The translations under genes were made by a program, and so were the position numbers. This document shows, one piece after another, positions 32,778 through 44,642 of a stretch of 64,000 nucleotides of DNA. The stretch's first letter is position 1. Every line of letters starts with the position of its first letter. This DNA comes from Nymphaea colorata (taxonomy: Eukaryota > Streptophyta > Magnoliopsida > Nymphaeales > Nymphaeaceae). The stretch covers positions 8,534,713 to 8,598,712 of the forward strand of contig NC_045142.1 in NCBI RefSeq assembly GCF_008831285.2. Direction: 5' to 3'. A model generated the notes under the pieces. That model saw only the letters and a list, made by a program, of their open reading frames with translations, did no database searches and was not told where the DNA came from.

Positions 32778-35700
32778 ATGGCTTTCTTTCATCCGAACCT
32801 GATGGCGCTCTACTGGTACTTGTTGTTGGCCACGCTCATCCTCCAAAGCAGCACTTGCCAATCAGCAGGCACCACCATGAATCCGAGCAACGTCACCGAT
32901 GAATCCGCCTTGCTCTCCTTCAAGTCCAGAGTCGCTCACGACCCTTATGCTGTCTTGTCGAGCTGGACCCCTAACGTCTCCTTCTGCGCATGGAAGGGAG
33001 TCTGGTGCAGCAGACGTAGGCAGCGAGTTGTAGAACTGAATCTGACAGGGATGGCCCTCGAAGGTACTCTCTCTCCGGGCATCGCCAACCTCTCCTTCCT
33101 GCGCGTTCTATCTCTCGCAAACAACTCCTTCCACGGAGACCTTCTTTCCGTCGAGTTCGACCGCTTGTTTCGCTTGAGAGTTCTCCGTCTGTCACTCAAC
33201 GAACTGGAAGGGACCATTCCCCAGAGCTTGGGCCGTTGCTCCAGTCTAGAAAGCCTGCTTCTCCCCTACAACAAGTTGACAGGCAGCATCCCGCCCTGGT
33301 TAGGGGGTCTACCAAACCTGAATACTTTGTCCCTCAGTGATAACTTGCTTGGTGGCACCATCCCTCCGGCTTTGGGGAACATGTCGAAGCTTCAAATTCT
33401 TGTTTTGACTCAAAACAACTTGGCCGGAGACATACCAGGCGCTCTCGGAGAGTTGTCGAATCTCAACCGCCTGTCGATCGGTCTGAATAAGCTCACCGGC
33501 GCCATCCCCCGGACGCTCGGAAACCTTTCAGCGCTTCAAACCCTTGAGTTGTACGACAACGGCCTATCAGGGGAGATACCATACGAGTTGGGAGGCATTT
33601 CCGGCCTGCAGTTCCTGAATCTTGGGTGGAACTTTTATGAGTCCACGGTTCCATCCTCTATCTTTAACATCTCTTCTCTTCAATCTCTAAGATTATCCTA
33701 CGGCCGCCTGTTCGGCCAGCTCCCGGCCAACATCGGCCAGACACTCCCAAATCTTGAATTTCTTGCCCTGGCGACCAACAATTTCAGCGGCCGTCTGCCT
33801 GCCTCCCTCGCCAATGCTTCCATGCTTAGAACGATCGACATTGGAATCAACAGCTTCGACGGCCCGATGCCAATGGAATTGGGCAACTTGCCAAACCTCG
33901 AAAAACTGAAAATCTGGGAAACCGACGTGAACAACGCGCCTGGTGACCCGGAGCTTTCCTTCCTTAACTCTTTAACCAAGTGTAGACTTCTTAAGGTCCT
34001 CGCTCTGTCTGGGAACCGATTAAGAGGCACCCTTCCAGCTTCGATCGGCAACCTATCGACCAACCTCCAAGAACTCTATCTGTCTGAGAACCAGATTCAA
34101 GGTAGAATCCCTTACGAGATAGCGAACCTGACGAACTTGATCTTCTTGGCCATGGGCAGCAACAACTTCAATGGCGTCATTCCTGAAAGCATCGGGGAGC
34201 TGAGGAACCTGCAGAAGCTATCCTTTTACGATAACATGCTTCACGGATCCATCCCGAACCAACTTTATAGTTTGGGAAACTTGGGCGAGTTGTACCTTAA
34301 CGAAAATCAACTTTCTGGGTCGATATCGGATGCGGTACAAAATCTCACCAACCTCGTCTGGTTGGTTCTCCGGTCCAACAACCTATCATCTGCCTTCCCT
34401 TCTGGACTCTGGAAATTGGAGAATCTAGGTCATGTCCATCTCTCACAGAACTTTTTAACTGGGTCACTACCAACTGATGTTGTGCGCAGCTCAGCCTCAC
34501 TCAGCTATCTAGATCTCTCAGCAAACAAGCTATCAGGGAGCCTGCCCGGTGAACTGTCAAAGTTGCAGATGCTTCAGACCCTTAACCTCTCATGGAACTC
34601 CTTCCAAGGCCTAATTCCACCCACTTTTGGCGGTTTGGTAGCCATTGAAACCATAGACCTCTCCCATAATTCCATCGATGGCACAATTCCGGAGTCACTG
34701 GCATCACTTAAAAATCTCCAGTTCTTGGACCTTTCTTTCAACCAATTGGAAGGGGAAATACCTAACCATGGTATATTTACGAAGCTGAACGCCGACTCAC
34801 TTAAGGGAAACCCTGCTCTTTGTGGAGCACCAAAGTTCCAAGTACGTCCTTGCCCAACAAGATCAAATCGAAAGACAAAAGCCCGCACCATTGCTGCATG
34901 CGTTGTTGCAGGAATCTTAGTAGGAACCATTTCGTGCGTATTGTCTCTAATATTGTGTCGTAGAAAGAGGACGAAAACGCGGGTTCCTGAAGACGATTCA
35001 CCAAGAATCGGGCGTCCGATCGTCTCCTACCTCGAGCTATCACGTGCTACTGAGAGCTTCAGCGAGAAAAACCTGCTCGGCAGCGGCAGCTTCGGCTCGG
35101 TGTACAGAGGAACCCTTTACGATGGAACGGTTGTTGCGGTGAAGGTCTTGGATATGCACGTAGAGGGAGCAAACAAGACTTTCGATGCAGAATGCGAGGT
35201 GCTCCGCAAGGTGAAACACAGAAATCTGGTGAAGATCATAACTGCGTGTACCAATCTCGAATTCAGGGCTTTGGTTTTCGAGTACATGCCCAACGGGAAC
35301 CTGGACGAATGGCTGTTCTCCGGTGGCGGCCGCCGACGTTTGAATCTCCTTGAGAGAGTGGATATCATGGTCGACGTAGCGTGCGCGCTAGAATATCTGC
35401 ATCACGATCATCCGGAGCCGATCGTTCACTGTGATTTAAAGCCGAACAACATCCTTTTAGACGACAACATGACGGCACATGTTGCCGACTTTGGAATTGC
35501 GAAGATGCTGTTGGGGAACAAGTCTTCGACTCTCACCTCTGCTCTTGGCACCATGGGCTATATCGCACCAGGTATGTTCTTACGATCGTGCAACCTTCTG
35601 AGTAGGTGGATAATAGACAGCTTAATTATTTAGGTTGTGTTGGATAATCTCTCCGAGGTTAGATTTGCTGCATAGATTGATGTTGACTAATCTGTAGATT

Positions 35701-37321
35701 TTAAAACCTGAGATTTTAAATCCCCGAGAATGCTGAAATCCATAGATATCAATTTGGAGGGGGGAGAAAAAAAAAGCTGAAATAATGAATCAAACATAGG
35801 TAGAGGTTCTAAAATTTGCCATGCATCTAAAATCCGAGCAATTAAAATCAACCTTCTCGTTTGCTTTGAGCCCCAAATCAAAAGAAGAATTCTCTCTAGA
35901 CTTTCTATATTGGGCCCCAATTCTGTCTCTCGTTATCGTTATGAACATTTTTAACTTTTGTTGGACAACTTTTTTCTGTTCTGTATGAAGACATTTTTGT
36001 CTTATAGAAAAGTTGTTTTTCACTTTTTCCCCTTTTTTGCCAGTTAATGTCATATTTGTCTTTTCATCCCCATTATTTCTGCCAACTCCAGTCCCATTCG
36101 GTTCACGGGACACCTAAGTTTCCTATAAAATAATGCCGATGAAACTTTACATTAAAAATCGAAACAAATAATTCAGTGGGAGGAAATCCTGCTGCCCAAA
36201 TGAATGCTGGAGCCCTTCCTTTCATTTTTTTTCTATTTCTTCAGGTTCAGAGATGTTAATTTGTACAATTGTCTCTGATCGCTCTAGGAAAACTGTCGGT
36301 AAGAATTTGTTCTCGTGTAATATTGTGTATTTTTCTAGGAAAATTTCTGGAAAAAAACTTGGTAAATTTAAAAAAAATAAAATCTGAAAAAAAAATAAAA
36401 TAAATGAGAAACTAATAATCACGATAAAAAAGCAAAAAATTGAAATAGAATTAAGAAATTTTCACTTTTGCGATGCTTTCAGAATCTCACAAGATTTTCC
36501 ACTCCTCCTACTTGTTTTTCTCGTAAATATCCTGAAAACATTCAGGAATTCGCGATATATTTGACAGTGGTTTGTACATATATATGTTAGGATTTTTACT
36601 TGTAGGTTTGATGCCCAATTTCAATTGATTCCTGACGTTGGCTTGGGCTTATTGGACCAATTACTTTCACCATCATGTTCAATTTTTGGGTTCATGATAG
36701 CAAATGATACTACATAAAATTAGTATTTTACCGATGACCGAAAACGTCGGTAAAGGAGGAAATTTTTAGCTTGCATGTTTTTTTGTATTGATGAAAAAAA
36801 GTCGGCCTTCAATATTGAGTGCCATATTGTGTCCGCCACTGAAATATTTAATGACTTTTCGTTTTGTTTTGCATTGATGATGTCGTCATGGGCGGCCAGA
36901 GTTCGGGTTGGCCGGGAAAGTGACAGCCAAAGTGGATGTCTATAGCTACGGCATCTTGCTGCTGGAGACTTTGACAGGAAAGAGGCCTACCGATGCCATG
37001 TTTGGTGGAGATTTAAGCCTGCGTCAATGGGTGGCGGCGGCTTTTCCAAGTGCAATATCCAACATAGTGGACGACTCTCTTCTTCTTCTTCATCATGATG
37101 CTGTGAACAATAGTGCCAGTGATAAGCAGAGATCAGGGACGGATGATTCGTTGGTGCTCCATGAAATCCTCGTGCCGATCATGGAGATAGGATTGTCGTG
37201 TTCGGAGGAAACTCCAGAAGATAGGATGACCATGCGAGAAGTGGTAGCAAGTTTGAAGAGAGTAAGAGGTAAGATGCAAGATCTGCGAGTGTTTCCAAGC
37301 ACGAGTGCTACCGCCGTTTGA
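32778..37321 (+). CDS. LRR receptor-like kinase 2, subfamily XII (tandem paralogue)
   Basis: Two exons, 32778-35571 and 36900-37321, phase 1 intron of 1328 bp, 1071 residues. Same architecture as kinase 1: signal peptide (three residues shorter), LRR N-cap with CAWKGVWC, about 24 LRRs, transmembrane helix, non-RD kinase (K789 in VAVK, D886 in HCDLKPNN, DFG from 904). Both paralogues are complete with the same splice sites. Differences concentrate in LRR positions around the LxxLxLxxN strands (for example LYDNGL against LYQNGL, LALATNN against LVLPTNN), while the kinase is nearly unchanged. This fits ligand-side divergence after duplication, which is inference. Expected at the plasma membrane as a candidate immune receptor. 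Confidence 0.92.
35637..35797 (+). mobile_element. MITE-like element in intron of receptor kinase 2
   Basis: Counterpart of 24749-24938 with decayed ends (GTGTTGGAT / ATCAAACAT) and about 30 bp shorter. Confidence 0.35.
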
Positions 37322-38396
37322 ATATTTGAAGCTCTGAAACGCAGAGTGGTTGGTGCGAAAAGGCATAAAACAGGAATATAAAGAAATAATCTAACGTGGC
37401 CGGATAATTCCTGAACTACGGAAGGCCGTGTGGACCTTTCCATAGAGTGGCGCTGTGATTCATATAGCAATCTCATAATAAATGTCTCTCCTTATGTTAA
37501 GAAGTAGGGAATTGAAATCTTCATGCTGCCACGCATTGCCGGATTACAAAAATATTTAAGAACTGTCACTAAAAACGATGTTTTGGCAATATTTGTTTGT
37601 ATAGTGACAGTTTATAGTACTAAAAGCACAATTTATGCATGGTTTGTTTGGATGGAGGAAAAGAAAAGGAATGAAAGAGATTATTATAAAGGTGGATTGG
37701 TTAGAAAAAAGTGAGCAATTATTTCTTTTTTTTTTACATCTTAATCCTTTCAATTTAGAAGGGATTGGATTTACATTCAATTATCATTTAACATGTCTTT
37801 TATTTTTATTTATTTTTCTGTTAACTAACCAAACACAATATTGACTATCATTTTCATTCCCATTCCCTCCCTCTAAACAAGCCGGTAGCGGAGGAGCAAG
37901 GGGTTGGCACGTGCCATGGCCACCCCGTGCACATTTTAGAAATTTAAAATTTACACATTAATTTTTTTTTAAAATGTGAGTTTGGCCCCTAAAACTTTTG
38001 AAAAATTAATAAGTGTAGCCTTTGTGAAAATTTTTGAAAAGTTATATTTATTTTGTCAAATGATTGTTCCGCCTCTCAAAGAGCGAAATCCTGGTTTTTT
38101 TAGGTATGACTTAAATATTTAGTCAACAGTCACAATTAGTAAACAGGCTATTGTCTGCAAACATGAAAAAAAGGTTAAATGCTAGACATATGGTTGCAGT
38201 TGCGGACGGTAACATAGAATATTATTCATTGCCTCAGCAACGAAAGCACCATGTCCGACAGTTTAAGGAGCAAAAGAGAAAAATAGAAAGAATAAAAAAA
38301 ACTTAAAACCAATAAGTAAGAAAAATGGTGACTGTGGTGCGCAATGGTAAGACACATGTGGGCTTGTCCAGGCAGTTGCAGGCAGTTGCTCACACA

Positions 38397-38492
38397 GTTC
38401 CACAAATTTTATTCATTTATATGTTGGTTGGCCCCGTCCATTGTGTTCCACAAATTTTATTCATTTATATGTTGGTTGGCCCCGTCCATTCA
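38397..38492 (+). repeat. 48-bp tandem duplication
   Basis: Two direct copies of a unit starting GTTCCACAAATTTTATTC and ending CCCCGTCCATTG/C. Copy 1 of the segment has one unit (28437-28482), so the doubling happened after the segmental duplication. Confidence 0.85.
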
Positions 38493-40100
38493 GCTTATTT
38501 ATATATTAGTATCTTCTAATCATTTTCTTTGATCATTTTAGTATGTGCTGATGAGTCTAAAGTTTCATGAAATGGAGCCCTTTTGTCTTCACCACTAGTG
38601 GCGCAAGGGGCAATCCATAGTTTGCAATGGTTTTACTTGGTAGCTTTCCACACATTTTGAAGGATGTCATCTTCAGTATTCAGTATGTAAGTTTCGGGTG
38701 AGCCCCCCGCTTTGTGGTGCTTTGAGGTATGTGCTCCTGCTATAAACTACTTGCATATCGGTGCCCTTTTTTTTTTCAGCACAAACAGTTGATGCCACGA
38801 GAGATCGAAACGGAGACTAGGCGCCTACCATTCCCCATCGCAGCGGTTGCACCAACCCCCTCAGCAATCTTCAGTATGTAAGTTAGTAAGTTAGTGTTTG
38901 GTAAGAAGAGTACTAACACAGTATTTCATAAATACTTCTCAAAAAAATCAAGGCGAATTCAAACCCAATCTTTACGATGGATTCATGAAACAACAATGTT
39001 AGTGTTTTTTTTATTAAAAACCCCTAAGTATGCGTCTCTACTATTTACTTCAGTTGCTCGCTACTTTTTTTTTTTATGATATATCTTGAATCGTGTTAAG
39101 TATGCTATTGTTCAAGGAAAGTTGGTTGGCGGTCAGGATTATGCTCTCCCTTGGTTGGAGGCTGCTGCTTCTTCTCTATTGTAACAACAATGACCACTGC
39201 CCACTTTAGAATGGGTCTGCTCTCCTATCCAATATCGGATATCTAATTGTGGACCCAGATATGTAATTGATCATCAAGTCTTAGCCCCGTTAAAGTGATA
39301 TTCTTGAGTTGTGCAATATGTCATCCAATATGATATAGGGTTTCATAATGTGTAGAGCCTCTTTTGTCCATTTCTAACTTTATGATAGACATCGGGAAAC
39401 GTACTACTAGAAAGTTTAAAGAAGGTTATGGTCACCAAAGGCACTACAGTTATCGGTTTTAGTTTTTCTCTCTGGTCACAAGAGAAGAAGAAATCTTGTT
39501 TTTTTCAGGGGAAGCTTTGGAAGATGAAGAACCATTAGGCCTTTACTTCATACATGCATTTAGGCACCCTTCCATATTTCTTTCTTTATAATTAATACGC
39601 GTGAATATGATGTAAGTTAGATTATGTTCGTCATTCATAAAGTATAAGTTGTTTCCATTGAAATTTTTCCGTCAACGTGGTATCAGAGTCACCATTCACG
39701 TTTATGGTCGTATTTAGTAAAATTCTTCAGAAATTTTTCCAGTTTTCTTCCACTTTACAAAGCCCTTTGGTTGAAAAGAGCAATGATAAAAGGTTAGAAT
39801 ACTGCCACCATTACCAACAATGTTCACCATTCGGTCGAAAGAGGGAGAACGCTGCCATCTATCTTTCGGTCAGGACAGGAAAAGAGAGGTAGGCAACGTT
39901 GTTATTAGGGGATTTACTCTTTCTTTTCTATATTGGACAAATGGGGGAGGCTGGTACAAGCAGTGGTTCTCTCTCTATTCTCTCCTTGACCCTCTATATT
40001 CAGACAAAAGGGAGGAAAACCATCTTCTTGATCGTCTGGCGTAGGAAGGAAGAAAAAGCTAGAAACAACTCTTTCTCTCTCCGGCCCCACCCCCTCTTCT

Positions 40101-40101
40101 T

Positions 40102-40150
<49 letters not shown>
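40101..40150 (+). repeat. Compound microsatellite (CT)n(GT)n
   Basis: About 10 CT units followed by 15 GT units, without an equivalent tract in copy 1. Confidence 0.95.
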
Positions 40151-40153
<3 letters not shown>

Positions 40154-40582
40154 TGGGTTTTATACTGTCCCTTAGCATGTTATGTGTGTGCGTTTGTGTA
40201 TTATGTTGGCTGCATAAATCGGGATGAATTGCTTATTTTTCTACAGTTACATGTAGAAAACAGCTAAATTTTAAACAAATTAAAACTTAAAAAAAAAAAA
40301 GAAAGAAAATCAACAAGATTAGTATTGGCCTGAGCAATAAGGTTTTCTTCCCCACCTTACATTCAGTGCATAAACAAGCAAGCGGACTCGGTAGGAGTGA
40401 GCGAGCAAGGCACTTCATTCTTGCTAGAAATGAAACCGAGGGTTCTGCAACTAGTTGAAGCCCCATGAAATTCTATGATCAAAGGGTAGCAGGTTGAGTA
40501 GAACTTAGCGTTTATTTGATAATTATGGCATTGACAGGTGATTAGGTTAACTAGGCATAATTCCTATACAAAAATGCTGCTG

Positions 40583-43500
40583 TCATTGACACACATATGC
40601 ATTATAAGAGGCATTTAGTGGGCAATGGCATGGAAGCTCGGCCTCGAAAGTTCGTTTCTTCCTCAGAGTTGGAAATTCCTGATTAACAGGTTTCACTTTC
40701 TTTAGGATGGTATAGCAATTTTGTTCTTCCTCCCATGCTTCATCTTTTACAGCACCTACATTAGAATAAACAACAATTGATAACATTAGCCTAACAGTAT
40801 TCACAATCGAGGTAAATATGCTGGAAGAAGAGATTTTCATTATACAATTACTAACACCTGTGAAAGCAGAAGCTAGGGATCCTCTGCAGGCGGTTAACAT
40901 GATTCTAACAGGGATTAGCATTCAACTTTTATGTAGAATCCAATTTGACTGGTGGTAAACTGATATTCTGTGATTATCTAATAAACTATAGTTGCAATTG
41001 CATAGTCCTATATATGAAAAGCTTGCGGTATCCCAAATAGAAGCATCTCTAGTCTGCAGTTATTGCTGAAACGGTTATGGCTTTTAGGCTTAAACATGTA
41101 TAACATACAGAGTTGCATTTTTGTCATCAATGAACCATTGAGTTTATAGAAAATACCAGAGGTGGCAGAATCTCCAGAGAGTTCATCATCACCAATCTCT
41201 GAATGAATCGATGCCAGAGTTGACTGAGGGGTCAAATTGCTCTTCTGAATGTGGGTTTCCTGATGCTCCATGCTAAGATTGCGTAGTTCATGCTCGAGAT
41301 CCAGGATTGATATCCCATGTCTATGTTCATGGGATCCTGGATGTGGATGCACATGAGTGACCTCATTATTGGAGTTTAGCACCACAATGGGATCCATCTA
41401 ATTCAAAATTACTTAAAAAAGTTAGAACAGGAGTTTATAGGAAGAAGGTTTCAAAGGTAATTCATCAATTACATGAGACATAATCACATCAAAGACAACA
41501 CATGAAAACCAACACTTAGCATAAGAGGCATCCATGAGACCATATAAAAATGCAACCTTTCATGCTTTACAGTACAAAATACAAACTACTGAAATTGTGT
41601 ATATTATATGGAACTTCCTGGGCACATTTTCTTTCACAAGAGCATCAGGATTTTCATATATCTCTTGGAAGAATTAGATTGTACACTGTATTTTTGTCAT
41701 ATCAATTCCATTTCATGACAGGAGATGGGATAGGTGAGTTGAAATATTCAGATTATGATGCATTCATGTTCCCTGTGAGCAAAAGGATTTGGTTTCAAGT
41801 TATAGATCTGTTCGATTCTGCAGCTCTGCTCCTTTTATCATTATGTGCTGGCGCCTTCCACATGAACCTGGTCTTTTCTCTTGAAACATTCTTTTCAATG
41901 AAAAAAATCATGTGAGAAATCATTCTTTTCTCTGACCGAATAAACTCACCACTTCAGCTGCATGGGTGCAGCTGAAGATATGGTCAAAGACCATGCTTTT
42001 TGAAGATCAAAATACAATTTGCTTGAAGAGATATAAGATGTGAGTCATGCTCCATGGAGCATCAGCGAAGACACGATATCAATGGTGAGGGCATCAATGA
42101 AAATGCATATTTTCTTTTGGCATCCAGTGTGGAAACCCAGGAAAATAATTCATTCCATCAGAAATAAACTCAGAGGTCAAACAAAACTGTAAATATCAAA
42201 CTGAGAACCCTTATTTTCCATGAGCTAGATCCATCAGTTGCAGAAGCATAATAATATGATGAGCTATCGAAAATATAGACTACAGAAGTAGGAGCAGGTC
42301 AAACTTACACCTTGCCAATTCATAGAAAGATGAATAAGTCAAAGAAGATAAAACCACACAACCTGATGAACCATCCCCAGAAGCGAAGGACCAACTTTTC
42401 CTACCATAACAGGTAAGATATAGGAGACCAGACGAGCTCTCTTAGAAGTTAGAAAGAGGTTTTTGGTAGGTCAAGACAGAAGAGCAGTCCTGGGCAGGTA
42501 TGCCAAACAAGAACAGGCTCGAAATTCAAAAATTGAAGCTTTTTTCACTTTCTCTTTCTTAATTTGTTGGTGAAGGTGGGAGAGTTTGAAGACCGACATC
42601 TTTTCTTAATTTATCCCTTCTTTTCTTCTTTTGTTCCACATACCAGGTCCAGCTAGTTCTGCCAAACCGTCAGCTACCTGTGGGGTCTACCAACTAAATC
42701 CACCTAGCAACTTTTAGTGGCATGGATTACAGGAAATTAGTACAAAAACCTTCCCTTTTTGCAACAAACACTATGGGCAGCAGGCTACAGCTGAGAGACC
42801 AAATTCTTCTTGGGGAATAGCTAAGATGAGTCTATCATGAATTGGAGCCGGAGTTTCTTTTATTGAGATTGTCACATTGCATCACTCATCATTGCCTATA
42901 AAATAGTATTTTGGCCATTGATTCTTGAGAAGGTACAGTTTGAGGCACATCCATGAGATTCCCTTGCAGAGCCATGCAGTTGAACTTCTGCAGGTAAGAC
43001 ATGTTATCATGAGAACAATGCCATAGGTTGATTTTGCACTAGGAAGTGTAAAAATCTGATAAGAGATTGTTTCTTGGTGTTCTGGCCTGTGTCCTTGAGT
43101 GCCATACTGTTGTCATCCAATTGACAAGGATATTCAGTGTCTCAAATTTTTCTTTCATTCACAATTTCTAGATCCTTTTACATCTTTTGAGCAGAGGAAC
43201 CTACAGGAGTGTGATTCATATTTGGAGTAAGAATGCCATTGTATGTAAATTAGCCTTAATTATCAAGATCATGATATCATGCATCTGAATTTACCTCTCA
43301 CTGATCAAAGCATAGTTAATCTAATGATATGCAATATAGCTAACTTTATTTATTCTCTCCAACTATTGTACTTTATGTATACACTGTACACACCTTTTCA
43401 AGGCTTGAAGCATATAAACAAGGAACATGCACTTTGTCTTGAACAATTCCACAACAAGAATGATAAGGTATTTGAATTCAAAGATAACTTGAGCAAGGAA

Positions 43501-44606
43501 AGACTGCAAGCAGATTATCTATCAGAAAACAGAAGCCAAAAACGAAGAACACTTTAATTTCCTGAAGCTTTCTGAAAAGAATAAGCATTGTTAACTCCCA
43601 CAATGTGCACATATCTAGTATGAACATTATACTTCAAGATTTCTGACAAGGACAAGTAGGGTGTCACCCCTTTCACTATAAGGTACACATGATTGTTCAT
43701 TCATGAATATGGTATTCTTCAATTATTCCTACAGCTTATTGTGCATTAAAAAACATGAATTTTTTCTGCACCCAAAGACACAAACTTCTTAAACACCTCA
43801 GACAATTTTCTTCAAAAGGTTACTTTTTTATTTTCCAAGATGTTAACAACTTACTTTTTTATTTTCCAAGATGTAACAACATATTGGAGTGTATCTGATT
43901 GTTCATCAATGTGTAATTGGGAACCATGATGTATGGAATATGAACCAGAATTAGTCCGTGTCACAAATGATGGCAAAAATAGGAAAACATATTTTTTATG
44001 TCAAACCATGATCATCACTATTTAGATAATAGATAGTACGTACTGACGCAAAAGCACTAAGCAAAGCCTAGGGTATGAGCCTACAAAGATAACACAAGTG
44101 GGATTAGGTGCATTCAGTGGTTTCAGAAAAGAAATTAAATAAATAAAGTGTAGTATTTAAATGTTAAAATTAACAATAAAAATGAACAATTCTCAATGAG
44201 AAACATATTAGTATCTCATAAAAAAATGAACTAGCAGAAATGCAATCAATTAAAATACATGACAACTAAGACATTAAAGATTCCACAACATGATAACAAG
44301 TATAATCAAGAATTAAAAAGATTAAATTTAATGAATGCTGAAAATTTAAAGTTAAAACTTATATTGCATAAACAGATCAAATTTGGAATTTAACCTCAAC
44401 AATGATAAAACTCTTGTTTCTAATCTCAAAAATTTAAAATTCTCAACTAAAACTTAAATTACTATTTTAATTTTAAAAAAAATCAGAAATCCTCAACATA
44501 AACACAAATTCCATCATCACATTGTTTGCTGTAAAGCCATCTTCCATTATAGTCTTAGTAAACAAGAAAAGTACCTGGAACACACACACACACACACATA
44601 TACATA

Positions 44607-44642
<36 letters not shown>

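Larger units (their letters stand above)
30874..40502 (+). repeat. Segmental duplication, copy 2
   Basis: Repeats copy 1 (19998-30220) from ACACTTATACAACTTGTTGG to GGTAGCAGGTTGAGTAGA in direct orientation. It is shorter mainly because of the smaller kinase intron. It has extra promoter sequence (32536-32668), a 48-bp tandem duplication (38397-38492) and a CT/GT microsatellite (40101-40150). Confidence 0.88.
37322..40502. other. Downstream region of receptor kinase 2
   Basis: No gene. AATAAA at 37477-37482 is the likely polyadenylation signal, 156 bp after the stop. It has the same order of repeats as downstream of kinase 1, plus TGGTATCAGAGTC at 39678-39690, which looks like an initiator-tRNA-Met primer-binding site. 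Confidence 0.6.

Noticed and set aside
41550-41915. 121-codon plus-strand frame
   Set aside because: Lies inside the large intron of the minus-strand gene. No known motif.
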